NCBI GenBank assembly: GCA_032622095.1
Contig: CP136069.1
Span: forward strand, 82,050,958 to 82,114,957
Direction: 5' to 3'
Source of the DNA: Siphonodentalium dalli
Taxonomy: Eukaryota; Mollusca; Scaphopoda; Gadilida; Siphonodentaliidae
Length of the DNA: 64,000 nt
Both the position numbers and the translations under genes were made by a program. Positions within the stretch are counted from its first letter, which is position 1. Every line of letters starts with the position of its first letter. The notes below the pieces were generated by a model. It searched no databases. It saw only the letters and a list, made by a program, of their open reading frames with translations, and had not been told where the DNA came from. Below, piece after piece: positions 43,942 to 55,971 of the stretch.

Positions 43942-44589
43942 GAGGCCTAAGCAGAATAAGGTTCTCAGAGGGTGTATTTGGTTATGCTAGCCTGCTGTGT
44001 GGAGCAACCCCCTGAATTCACCCTCTGGGAACCTCATTCTACAAATGCCAGACACTCTTAATTCAAACTTGGAGAAAATGAAATTAATCTGATTTTAATG
44101 ACCACTGAGTGATAATGTAAACAACAAGGGTGCTTCATTGATAACACCATTAATCTCAGTTAAATTACAAATGACATGAATTACACTCTCTGGGGATGGA
44201 AAGCACTATGGCACAGCAGATGTTATCTACCCATCTGCCAGTTGTATAAATATGTGTCCATCAGAGCACATGGGTGGCTTGCTGTAGTAGAGAATACAAG
44301 GATTTAAAGTCATTTACTGAACATTTCTGTACATCTGTCTGTTCCTGATTTCTCCCAAACCCCTGATTTCAACCAAATATAGTGGAGTGACTAGAGGTAC
44401 CTCCCCTCCCCTCCCAAAGATGTAATGTCATAGGTTCTTCAAAATTTTAATGAGTTTTTTTTTTTAAATAAAATATTTTATTTAATAAAAACAAATTTAT
44501 TTATTAAAAATAAAATATATATATATATTTTTTTTTTTGGTTAAATTGAACAATAAGTTAAATTGAAAAAAAAATTAAAAAATTCAGAT
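43942..44589. repeat. further GAGGCCTAAGCAGAAT copies and AT-rich low complexity
   Basis: One more inverted pair at about 43937-44045, then AT-only low-complexity sequence at 44455-44575 with (AT)n and poly-T runs. No gene. Confidence 0.6.
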
Positions 44590-44945
44590 TTATGTCCATA
44601 GCCCCACCCACATTTGACCCAGTGACCTCATTTGAACAAATCTGAACCAGTCACCCAAGGTACCCTCATACCAAATATGAACCCATTCGGCCCGACAACT
44701 TCAGAAAAGAAGTCGTTTTAAGAATTACTATGTGGAAAAATAGTTATGGTCCTGACATCAAAACTATTTGACTTGGTGACCTCATTTGAACAAATCTGAA
44801 TGAGAGTCACCTAGGGAACATCCACACCAAATATGAACCAATTCGGTATGATAGTTTCAGAGGAGAAGATGTTTTAAAAAAAGTTGACAGACGGACAGAC
44901 GTAATGACTATAGCTCCACCGGAGACTTTGTCTCAGGTGAGCTAA
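44590..44945. repeat. array end with GACGGACAGACG and stem-loop
   Basis: Two GACCTCATTTGAACAAATCT units followed by GACAGACGGACAGACG and TAGCTCCACCGGAGACTTTG, ending CTCAGGTGAGCTAAAAA. Same end architecture as the arrays near 17.9, 47.9, 48.6 and 57.3 kb. Confidence 0.65.
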
Positions 44946-45851
44946 AAACTCCATGTTTCTCCTGTGCTTTTGGCAATAATAATGCAAACTTGACTTCAAA
45001 ACTATTTTCAAGCCATATGTTGTGTTGTTGCTATTGTTGGGAATAGAGCATCTTTAGTGTTGAGAATTATGTAAATCCCATTCTTGTAATTAGATCCTAT
45101 GAGAATTCATTCAAAATAATATGTGCAACAAAATAGACCTGTCTTCAATATAAAATTTTGTGGAACATAAATTTAAAACATAAAGGTGGTTCCAATTCTT
45201 TGTTCTACAATTTCCTAGGGGTATCTAATTTTTAACTATTTAATTATGTTCATGAAGTATCAATCTTATTCTTCCTGTAGACCACCAAATTGCAATATGA
45301 AAAAAAGTCAAAAAATTAAGATGAATTGAAATTATTTTATTTTTCAACAAAACATTTATCAATACAAAACTCTACATATGTATATTAAACATTAGACTAC
45401 AAACATAAGAATATATAGAAATTATCTGTAGAATATATATAAATAGATATAAAATATTAATTATTGAACTAGACTCTAGTCCTATTTCTACAATAAATAT
45501 ATAATCAAAATTTCAAATCATTTGAAATGTTAAACTTCCACAGACTATCAGAGAACATTTGAAATATACAGGCCACTTTAATATGAGGTAAGCTAACTCA
45601 TTAATCTAGGCGATGAATGTAATAATAATGGCTTTAATAACTATTGAATTGTGTTGTTTTTGTCACAATTCGGAAAACAGGAAAAACAAGTGCAGTGCCA
45701 AGCATGGAATATGCTCAGTTTAGAATGTGGGTATAGCTAAGCTATAATACTCCAGGCACATCAGACATGAAAGTGGAAAAGTAAGGAAATAAATCGGGGA
45801 AAGCTGATTTTAAAAATATTATTTAGACCATAACATCGCGGACGAGTCACG
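44946..45851. other. AT-rich DNA, nothing recognised
   Basis: No open frame of note, no element ends. Confidence 0.5.
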
Positions 45852-46910
45852 AAAAGTCCCCTAAAATCCAAGTTGAGCTTTTTGAGTTACATTATTTTTT
45901 CCATATAATAAAAAAATAAAAATATTTTTCACAATCATGAAACATAATTATACAAAAGGCACTCAATATTGTTCGATACACAGTTTTTGAACAAAAGACA
46001 CCCATTCAAAGGGAAACTTCAAATAAATTTTGCAGATATGGATATGAAATAAAACACGGAGCCAAAACAATGACGATTGTATTCGATGTCAGATTTCTCG
46101 GGCTTCTCAAAACATAGACGCGAGCTATCTATTTTAAAAACTGCACAGACACCACTCCATCGCTATAATAGGAATTAGCAAGTATGCGTATCATAAGTGG
46201 TCAAAACTTCTAAAAACATAACCCTACCCCCCAAAACTGGTTATCAATGATCTGGTCGTATTTTGCTGTTCTATTTTGTCTAATCTAGTCATATGAATTA
46301 CGCAGTTATTCCAGTTTATGTGAAATGTGAGTACGAGAACGAATATAGTGACACGATCAGAATAATACAATCGCGGTCATAAATGGCCACAAACAACAAG
46401 CCAAGCCAAGATGAAAGCAACATACTGGATAACTACCTAGTAGGTAAAATACGTATGAGTAATATACAAGTAATATACGTTCAGGTTCTGTTTAGTCGGG
46501 CCAAGTTAAATAATTCAGAAAAAATTGCCTTATTCTTCCGTTTCTAACCATTGTATGAGACCTTGCTTTTCGCTGTATATCTCGCAAGATATTTTAGAGA
46601 GAATTCGTACATCCCCGATTAAATGTTTCTCTTATACTCTGAAATAATTCTCCCTCACATATTTCGAGCTGTTGTCACTCTTATGCGATTAGCTATTAAA
46701 TTTTGGTGGCCATTTTGAGACGTACATTCTACTTATATGGTTCACGACTAAGCATTGTTTGTATATACCTCAATGTATTATGAATTTGGAATTAATTGAT
46801 CTACACATGACTGCATTCGCATATGGCCTGATGGAAATGCTTCAGAATTTGAACCACTCCGAAAAATCAAGATATCTCAGAAAGCTCAACTCTGATTTTA
46901 GGGGACTTTT
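45852..46910. mobile_element. 1.06-kb element with AAAAGTCCCCTAAAATC inverted ends
   Basis: AAAAGTCCCCTAAAATCCAA at the left returns inverted at the right with few mismatches over 35 bp, including GTTGAGCTTTYTGAG. The target duplication is unclear. The interior has no coding frame. Confidence 0.65.
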
Positions 46911-47130
46911 GTAACGTTCATAAACATGAAACCCATTGCAAAGGGATTGACTATTTCCTTCATATTGGTCTATCACTATATACGAGTGGCCGATCACGAT
47001 CGGCAGATGTTTAACCCATTTCTTGTCGGTAGTATTTTATTGCCATGATGGGAATCATAATCAAGAGTTTTGATGTTAAATTATATGTTATGATCTAAAT
47101 TAGTATAGACAAATGTGCATAATAATCCAA

Positions 47131-47911
47131 ACTAGAGGTGTGACTGTCCCAATGGGACTACGGATACCCCCCTGTTTTTAAAATACTAAGATGTTTCACA
47201 TGTCAGTAAACATTTAGTTAAAATAATAAAATAACAGTTCCCATTGCAGGTGTACAACCATAACCCTAATCTTAAACCTATTGACCGAAAAATGTAGGAA
47301 TAAAAGCTTGAACAAAATTATGTATGTTGCGAAAAACTTTCTAAGTCGAAAAAGGGGAATAACTCCACACAAAAAATGTCGGACAGACGTCATAATCAGA
47401 GGTGCACAGGTTCCCATGGTACTAAATATCAGTGCCAACATTAAAAAACATTGACCGAAAAATGTAGGAATAAAAGCTCGGACAAAATTATGCATGTTGC
47501 AAAAAAAAATTCTAAGTCGAAAAAGGGGGATAACTCCACCAAAAAATGTCGGACAGACATCATAATCGCAGGTGCACAAGTTCCCATGGTACTAAATATC
47601 TGTGCCACGTTTTAAAAAAATTGACCGAAAAATGTAGGAATAAAAGCTCAGACAAAAGTATACATGTTGCGAAAAATTTCTAAGTCGAAAAAGGGGGGAT
47701 AACTCCACCAAAAATAGTCCGACAGACGTCGTAATCGCAGGTTCCCATGGTGGTTGATGTCTGTGCCAAGTTTCACGGAAATTGATCAAAAAACGACTGA
47801 GAAAAACTCCGGACAAATTTGTGTCCACGGACGGACGACGGACGACAGACGACGGACGGACGGACAAGCTGACTCCAGTATACCCCCCCTAACTTCGTTG
47901 CGGGGGTTATA
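47131..47911. mobile_element. array element, copy 1 (781 bp)
   Basis: Starts ACTAGAGGTGTGACTGTCCC, holds about three 176-bp units with TAAGTCGAAAAAGGGGGATA and ACTCCACC, then GACGGACGACGGACGAC simple repeats, and ends with TATACCCCCC...GCGGGGGTTATA, a stem-loop followed by ACTAG. Minus-strand frames inside merely translate the units. Confidence 0.75.
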
Positions 47912-48681
47912 ACTAGAGGTGTGACTGTCCCAATGGGACTACGGATACCCCCCTGTTTTTAAAATACTAAGATGTTTCACATGTCAGTAAACATTTAGTT
48001 AAAATAATAAAATAACAGTTCCCATTGTAGGTGTACAACCATAACCCTAATCTTAAACCTATTGACCGAAAAATGTAGGAATAAAAGCTTGGACAAAATT
48101 ATGTATGTTGCGAAAAAATTTCTAAGTTGTAAAAGGGGAATAACTCCACCAAAAAATGTCGGACAGACGTCATAATCGCAGGTGCACAGGTTCCCATGGT
48201 ACTAAATATCAGTGCGAAGATTAAAAAACATTGACCGAAAAATGTAGGAATAAAAGCTCGGACAAAATTATGAATGTTGCAAAAAAAGTTTCTAAATAAA
48301 AAAAGGGGGATAACTCCACCAAAAAATGTCGGACAGACGTCATAATCGCAAGTGCACAAGTTCCCATGGTACTAAATATCTGTGCCACGTTTTAAAAAAA
48401 TTGACTGAAAAATGTAGGAATAAAAGCTCGGACAAAAGTATACATGTTGTGAAAATTTTCTAAGTCGAAAAAGGGGGGATAACTCCACTAAAAAAAGTCC
48501 AACAGACGTCATAATCGCAGGTGCACAGGTTCCCATGGTGGTTGATGTCTGTGCCAAGTTTCACGGAAATTGATCAAAAAACTCCGGACAAATTTGTGTC
48601 CACGGACGGACGGACGACGCCGACGGACGGACAAGCTGACTCAAGTATACCCCCCCCCTAACTTCGTTGCGGGGGGTATAA
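47912..48681. mobile_element. array element, copy 2 (770 bp), in direct tandem
   Basis: Begins with the same ACTAGAGGTGTGACTGTCCC directly after copy 1 and has the same internal order and end. The near identity over several hundred bp suggests recent tandem duplication or head-to-tail insertion. Confidence 0.8.
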
Positions 48682-48869
48682 TTATTGGAATTTATGGGTC
48701 AAAAGAGAAGGGTTAATATAACATCTAAACTATAGAGCCTGTCACCACTATCATCGTGTAAGCAGTTCTATTTATGTTTTTGCAAATTGCCATGTGAGAT
48801 ATACAAATAATAGTTATTTAATAATGGCATTGTTAAAAGGGGTTAAAACATCTATCTTGGCCCTGTTTG

Positions 48870-49165
48870 ACCACTTTTGTAATAAAATCGCCAGCTTTTG
48901 TAGTAAAGTGAGGTCTCTGCATTTGTAATAAAAATTGTCAGCTTTTGTAATAAAAAAATCTTGTCTCCACTGTTGTAATAACAAAATTACAGCTTTTGAA
49001 GTAAACCGACTCAGTTTTTATGGGCGAGGAATGATTTTCATGACAAAGTCACAATGATAACCCATAGCAGCTATCGCCATTACGAGTGTGACGTGTACCA
49101 GGAGGCACTTAATGAGTCCAGTTCCGTGCCTAAGCATAAGAGAACACACATAGGTGATCAATCAT
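48870..49165 (+). pseudogene. C2H2 zinc-finger pseudogene fragment (left, + strand)
   Basis: Plus-strand YECDVYQEALNESSSVPKHK then RTHIGDQSYE is a decayed C2H2 finger with one Cys kept and the second changed to Tyr. It is preceded by AGCTTTTGAAGTAAACCGAC shared, inverted, with the fragment at 49560-49860, and by three AGCTTTTGTAATAAAA minisatellite units. One finger is deleted relative to the partner. Confidence 0.55.
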
Positions 49166-49397
49166 ATGAGTATAATTCATAATTTCATTTTTTTATTGCT
49201 CTGCCTGACAATCAACAATAAAATTATTTGTATTAATATATATCATTGAATAAATTTTGAAATGAGACTGAACATTTTGACACACGAACATTTTGACACA
49301 CGAACATTTTGACTTGAAAGTTTGACATAGGCCTTTCCTCCAAAGATGAGGCCAACTAGACCAATTATTTCCCTTGGAACTGACACATCTGTCTTCA

Positions 49398-49559
<162 letters not shown>

Positions 49560-49860
49560 TCATTTATGTGTTCTCTTATGCTTAGGTGGGGAACCAAACT
49601 CACCAAATGCCTCATGGTACACGTCATACTTGTAAGGGACTGTTGTTACTTCTCATGTGTATTGGTATTCTTTTGTCAGGGAACCAGACTCAAATAAATT
49701 CCTTCGGCCACAACTCACTCATATGGGCAATAGCCGCTATGGATTATCGGGTTGATTTTGTCATGAAAATTGTCCAGCGCCCATTAAAATTTATTGAGTC
49801 GATCTACTTCAAAAGCTGTAATTTTGTTATCACAAAAGTTGAGACATGGTTTTTTTTACT
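49560..49860 (-). pseudogene. C2H2 zinc-finger pseudogene fragment (right, - strand)
   Basis: Minus-strand PYKYDVYHEAFGEFGSPPKH then KRTHK is the mirror copy of the finger at 49090-49150, and an upstream finger (SGSLTKEYQYTHEK) is also traceable but frame-broken. With the left fragment it forms an inverted pair around the intact finger. Confidence 0.55.
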
Positions 49861-50266
49861 ACAACAGCTGGCGATTTATTTCAGAACTGGTAAGTACTTC
49901 AAAAGGTGGGCACATTTCGGGTGCCCAGTGGACTCCCCTGGGCCACGGAAAGGAGGGAAAGTGCCCCCTTCATGCACCCCTGATGGTAGATATATAAACT
50001 GGAATTGTTCCAAGGGCTTTGGTGGCTGATCATTAGAATAATTTGATCAAATGAAGGATTTGCATATTCAAAACAGGACATGACATCTAATACTAAATAA
50101 ACCACTTCTGAATTAATGATATGTGTTACTGGGAAGAGTTCATAATTTTGAAAACTAATCAATCAATCAATAAGATGATGAATATTTGAGTTATTGAATC
50201 GGAAACATACAAGTGTCTATGTGATGGATGGAAAGTGTTAATAATAAGGTGTTTTATAGTGTTTAA
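49861..50266. other. no gene recognised
   Basis: Includes a fragment (GAATATTTGAGTTATTGAAT ... GTCTATGTGATGGATGGAAA) related to repeats at 51780-52000. Confidence 0.45.
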
Positions 50267-50766
50267 AGGCACAGGCGGCGTTCATTGCAGAAATATTTAT
50301 ATTTGTTCAAATCAACAGAAGGAACACCAAAATATATACAGTTCCGCTCATATGCCAAACATAATAAGCGCATAAACAGTGTATTGTCGTCAAAATGTAC
50401 GATGGTGTATGTAAAGAAGAGCCTGCTCGTGTTACAGAAATTGTGCTTCTGTTTACACAACACAGCGCAATTATATTGGTTAATCACACAAAAATGATAT
50501 AAACGCTCTTTATTATTTCTATACCAGGAAAACATTAACAAATAACACTCTTTATGTTTACCATATCTGGATCTAAACAAAAGCCAGGTAACGTTTTTTG
50601 CTTTTGTTTACATAACAAAGGGGGAAAATTTACAATAACACACTGTTAATGCCATATTTCTGATTGGCATACAAGGTCTGTCTATATCTTACTATTCTGT
50701 TTATGGCGGTTTTTGACGGAGGTGAATATTTTAACAGCATACCCACTGCCAACACCGCCCGTATCT
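50267..50766. mobile_element. TTAA-flanked non-autonomous element, copy 1 (500 bp)
   Basis: TTAA on both sides (50263-50266 and 50767-50770). The ends AGGCACAGGCGGCGTT and, inverted, AGATACGGGCGGTGTT form the TIR. A TTAA duplication fits Kolobok or piggyBac groups; ends starting AGG favour Kolobok (inference). No transposase. Confidence 0.8.
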
Positions 50767-50770
50767 TTAA

Positions 50771-51041
50771 TGATGAACCTGTTTAAAAGTAGAATGGTTA
50801 ATTTAACATGTTCTGCCCTGTTGAATCAATAGTCATGTTTGAGACATGTAGATTATTCACATTTGTTAGTAGACAATATTTTTAATTATTGCTAGCATAT
50901 AGTCTATGTAATGGTTGGCCTTGATAAACCTAGGTGAGATATGACAATGATCAGATTGAAAATAACTGAGTACTTACACCAGATAACAAAGGTCTATGAA
51001 ATTTTTGGGAAGGGTTAATTATTCAACCAATCATTACCAAC
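50771..51041. other. no gene recognised
   Basis: AT-rich spacer containing a weak GTGAGATATGACAATGATCA repeat unit near 50935. Confidence 0.4.
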
Positions 51042-51740
51042 AAGAACGTTGCTAGGGCATGGCAAAATATGCCCTTTAGCCATTTTGAATTGTACTACCA
51101 AAAATAAAATAACATTTTGAGCTTACATTTGAAGAATATCTGATATACTCCTAATTTCAATGCCAAATTGCGGTCAAATTCAAAGTCGAAAAAGGGCCGT
51201 AACTCATGTAAAAATAATTGGACGGAACCCATATTTGAACTTGGCCTGTATCGTTAGCTGGGACATACACATATCAACTTTGGTTCAGATCAAATAATCC
51301 AAACTGGAGTTATCGGTAGGAAACCAAAAATGTTAACAGATGGTCAAATTCTAAGTCGAAAAGGACTGCAACTCATGTAAAAATAATTGGACGGAACCCA
51401 TAATCGAACTTGGCCTGTATCTTTAGCTGGGAAATACACATACCAACTTTGGTTCAGCTCAAAAAATCCAAACTGGAGATGTCGGTCGGAAACCAAAAAT
51501 GTTAACAGATGGTCAAATTCTAAGTAAAAAAAGGGCTGTAACTCATTTAAAAATAATTGGACGGAATCCATATTCGACCTTGGCCTGTATCTTCAGCTGG
51601 GAAATACAGATAGCAACTTTGGTTCAGATAAAATAATCCAAAATGAAGTTATCGATCGAAAAACCAAAAATGATGACTGATGGACGGATGGCCATAACTA
51701 TTAATACAATTTTTTTTCAAAAGGTCGTATAAAAACTAGA
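51042..51740. mobile_element. array element, TTGCTAGGGCATGGCAAAAT family
   Basis: Same start as the intron-1 repeat of AIG1 (11518). Three units of about 175 bp share TCAAATTCTAAGTCGAAAAA, AATTGGACGGAACCCATA and TTGGCCTGTATC. It closes with GATGGACGGATGG, a poly-T and GTCGTATAAAAACTAGA. Confidence 0.7.
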
Positions 51741-52080
51741 CAGGTGAGGGGAGTGTCATCATAAACCTGCACATAAAATATGAACATGATCAGATAAAAA
51801 AAACTTGAGTTATAGCATCCGATAAAACATGTCTATTGGTGGATGGAAAGTTTTAATTATTCCCAAACCCGATCAACACCAAAAACTATACAGGTGAGCA
51901 GTGATTGCGAATAAAATATTAAATCAATTCGATAAAAAATACTTGAGTTATCAGTCAGATAGAAAGTGTCTACAGAGTGACAGACGAATGACGGATGGTT
52001 GATCCTGATGTCAGCATTATGTGTACCATACATGTTATGGGTACACATAAAAATCTTTTCAGATTTCAAATCTTGCTATT
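51741..52080. repeat. degenerate ACTTGAGTTAT units
   Basis: Two weak repeats around AAAACTTGAGTTATAGCATC and a GACAGACGAATGACGG end. Confidence 0.5.
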
Positions 52081-52134
52081 TTCCATGCCCAACAAGAGCT
52101 AGTTCAAGTTTCCGTAAACGTAAACCAGTTATTG

Positions 52135-52685
52135 AAATCAGTTGGGATAATGCTGTTTCATGTTGAAGTCCCATGCAGATATCTTTCTATATCGGGGTTT
52201 AGCGTTGTTAACCAGCTCATATAAAACCCCCAAACAACTGTAATAAAATATAACAATTATGACAGAAAACCGTTTTTTTTCCCATAAAAATTATTATATT
52301 TGTTCTGAACTCCACAAGAGTTGCCAACTGAAAGTAGTAATGTATTAATGCAAAAATATTTTTTTTATCACACTGTTTACATAAATACAAACTCATTTGA
52401 CCTCACAAATTGACATTGTGAATTAAATGTAAATACACAGAGGTTAGTGGTAATTATATTACATATAATATTCTATGTGCAATTTAAAAGGAAAGTTAGA
52501 TTATCATATATCATTATGACCACAATGTCACCCGTTTCGATGTATATAGCATCAAGTAATGATTTGTAGGCCAATGTCAATTAAAACTGACAATAATTAC
52601 CGCCACTGGATCTGGGTGTAAAATCTTATATAGAAAGATATATACACAGGTTTTCGACGTAAAACAGCATTATCCCAACCGATTT
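52135..52685. mobile_element. 551-bp inverted-end element
   Basis: AAATCAGTTGGGATAATGCT at the left and AAATCGGTTGGGATAATGCT, inverted, at the right; similarity extends about 55 bp to ATATCTTTCTATAT. No coding frame. Confidence 0.7.
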
Positions 52686-52737
52686 AATTAGCTGGTTTTT
52701 CTACGGAAATCGCCCCCATACCTACACAACAAATTAA

Positions 52738-53025
52738 TTATTCCTTTTGTGATACGACTGAATGTTTGGGGCGAAATTTCAACTGAATAGTCTGAAATAC
52801 TGCAGGGAATGTCATAGATAGTCTCAGGTGAGAAAACATTTTGTGGTGTATTTCGCATTTGGCGCACTCAATTTGTTTGCATGGAGTACTCAGGTAACTT
52901 GCATTGCATAAATATTTGGCCAAAATTAATGTGTTTTCAGCAGTGTCCGTGTCTTTCATCTCAATTGAAAAGGAATTCACAATTTCTGTGTTGAACATTG
53001 GAACAACATGACTATGATCACCCAT
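52738..53025 (-). CDS. hypothetical 95-codon frame
   Basis: ATG at 53025, ending TAA-type stop at 52738; contains CNASYLSTPC and IECAKCEIHH. No domain recognised. It lies in one of the few stretches without visible repeats, so it might be an exon, but no good splice donor was found and it could be chance. Confidence 0.2.
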   Translation of the reverse strand: MGDHSHVVPMFNTEIVNSFSIEMKDTDTAENTLILAKYLCNASYLSTPCKQIECAKCEIHHKMFSHLRLSMTFPAVFQTIQLKFRPKHSVVSQKE

Positions 53026-54352
53026 TATAAACCGTTTCCATTAAAATTATTTACCTAAATGATATAGTTACTATACTTTCATCTTATTCGCCCACTTGGG
53101 TTGGGAGCTGAATAAACTCACAGGCTTTAAAGGTACTCAATCTGATCAGACTGTCCCCATAATCATTAAGTGCCAACAAAAACAATATTTCTTCCTCCGA
53201 CTGGAATGAAATATTTGTTTACCCCCGAAGCCAAAGAAATAGTAATTTGGGAGTGTTAATTTGGATTATCATCTCAAATGTTTTTAATTTGATTCCGAAA
53301 TACCAAAGACAAATGGCGACTGAGATGAATGCGGAGGGTGGACAATTAGATTTGTTTTATTATTGAATACACTTAGTTTTATTATTTTTTATTTTATTTA
53401 TTTGTTTTATTATTGAGTACACAAAAATAGTTTGTTTCTCAGGGATTGCCGCTTCACCAAAATGTTTTCGCCTCGAACATATTTATGACCTTCCATAAAT
53501 AAATAAATATATAAATACCACCCATCCCCCCGATTCATTGGAAGCAAGACTGAACCTAAAAAGTTCTCACAAACAATGTGCAAATCTATCCAGTTAGACG
53601 GCCAATACATTCGTGGTATTCGCTGGGCTGAAGGCAGATAATTTGGGCAAAGTTTCTGTCGCAAAATGGATGGCGGTGTTTTTTAGTTGTGATATGTAAA
53701 TATTTTATGATATGGACACAATATCGGTCGATGACCATAACACAGTCCAACAAAATAGAAAATTAATTCATGTCAGAGGAACCAAATCCTGAAAAACGTG
53801 AGGGCATAAAAAACTGGCCGATTTCAAATTCTCTGGACTCAATCATTCTCTATCTCATGTTTTGAAAATCTTCAAACGTGGTGCCAAGTGTTTGGACTAC
53901 AACTGCTGCCCAAGAGAAACACCAATGTCCTATTTGTATGAAAATAAATCATAATTTGACAAATGATTGTTTTTTATTTATACTAATCCATGTAAATTCT
54001 ATCTATGAGAGGTCACCGTCAAGTGACCAATTTTGAATGGGGATTTCCTTGCAAATATCCTGATCAAATGAGGCAGCTAAGGCAGGTATCGGTATATCAT
54101 TGTAAGTCATGAACTTGACTGGTGGTTTGTTTAGGTAAATGATTAAATCTTGCTATAAATTTGTTTTTTAGAATTGTTCTCTGGAGTTGAAACAATTTAT
54201 CTACTTCTGAAAAATCTCAACAAATAGGTAAATCTACAAACATGCCAACAAAGCATCACATATGTATTAAATAGTACACTATTGATTGTTTTCAATATTA
54301 TATCAGTGACACCCAGAACCACTGGCACTTGCCAATTTAACTTTGTTGATAC
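53026..54352. other. no gene recognised
   Basis: AT-rich, with a TTTGTTTTATTATTGARTAC direct repeat at 53353-53421. Short frames are unconvincing. Confidence 0.45.
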
Positions 54353-54360
54353 GCATGGAA

Positions 54361-55232
54361 TAGCGCTGGGTGGTTTTTAAGCATAAAAATCCCGCGGTAT
54401 TAAATCTTAAAACCATACCACAGTATACGGTATTACCGATTATTTCAACTAATCTCTTAAAACCCCCGCTGAGTAGTGATCGTTTGGTACACAAGTCAAC
54501 TGTTTTTTGGAGGAAATCGAATAGCTTACAATAAATGAGGAAACACACACATCCAAATCTCCGTTTAAAAAAATTATGGATTAACAAACAGTGGCAATGT
54601 ATCATTTGTTTGCATGCATTCATGACAAGGTATGCCGATCTCAAATACAGGTATTAATTGTGAGTTATGGAAGCATCATTCAGTGGATACATCCAAGAGC
54701 TTTGAAATAAAGCCAGCTAACTCGCACGGGTGTGAATATGTATGTTTTTTATTAAATGCCAAGAAATAAAGTGTATTACTTTCAAGGTATTTAACTTGTA
54801 GACTGTTATTCACTTCCGGTTGAATTATTATAAATGATACATATAAATCCACGTTTATGAACATGATCAATCATTCCCACTCGATAACATGCACCCAGGG
54901 AAATAATTAGCAAAGATGCAATCATAACTTGCAATATAATATTGGGCTGGATTTTGTCCCCGGTAGCAATGGAATGCATTTTTTGGCAAATGTCATCAAG
55001 AAAGAAGTGAAGAATGAACAGTTTCTTTCAACTGAAAGATAACTATGGTGAAGAGAAACCAAGTAGTTTCTTTGTATTCCAATAAAGGTAAACCACAATG
55101 TACCCGGTAACAGGCTGGTATGACCTGTAACCACGATAATACCGTCTTCCAAGGTTTACCGATTATGGAAAAAAATTACGGTAACGGTATTAAAAATCAT
55201 ACCGATTATAATCGGTATACCGCCCAGCACTA
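54361..55232. mobile_element. hAT-like element (872 bp)
   Basis: Ends TAGCGCTGGGTGGT and, inverted, TAGTGCTGGGCGGT, with a perfect 8-bp duplication GCATGGAA at 54353-54360 and 55233-55240. CGGTATTACCG-type subterminal motifs face inward at both ends. Minus-strand frames of 64-113 codons inside show no transposase motif. Confidence 0.88.
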
Positions 55233-55240
55233 GCATGGAA

Positions 55241-55971
55241 ATCCACATTCAATATTCACTCGACACCCTCCTTTAAAGTTAAATACTATGTAGTACATGT
55301 AGGGCAGGGTAAACAAAGGTTTCTAAACCTGAACTGAGGACTAAAACCTTGATTAATCAGGGTACCATGCAGGTGGGTAATAGAACCAGATACTAGGAAC
55401 TGCACATATACAAGACTTGTGCTCCGATCCCCTGTGCACCCACAACATTATCCATATATTCTGTGTTATGTTAAATATTCCATGTATATGTGGGTCACAA
55501 TAAATATGTTCAAACAAGACTTGGATAAATATTTTATATATAAATACCTGCCTCCTCCCAAAATATATTTTCAAATAAATAATACATGTATATACAAATA
55601 ACTGCCTCCCTCGTCATTTTGAATAAACCATTCCATGAGAAACGACCTATTAATTTTATATGGCCTTATTAAGTAACTTCCTTTGGTCGTAGCATATATA
55701 AAATACCATGCATAACATCATCTGCACCATATACGTTTGCATTCATAGCTTCGTTCAAACGATGAATCATTAGAAAATGGGTTACCGGTGTACTCCATTG
55801 GTGCATCGTATGCACAGAGTTAGAAAATGAAAGTGTCAATGACACTGTAGCTCAACTTGGAAAGGGAATAATTTAATGTATTACACTCAATGGAGCGATT
55901 AGGAATGCAGAAAGTTGAAATGTCTAAGTAATACTAGATTATCAACATGAAGAGATATATAATTATATAAC
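55241..55971. other. no gene recognised
   Basis: AT-rich. No arrays or element ends recognised. Confidence 0.45.

Noticed and set aside
47214-48557. Minus-strand frames of 61-121 codons repeated several times
   Set aside because: They are translations of 176-bp array units; periodic identity comes from the DNA repeat.
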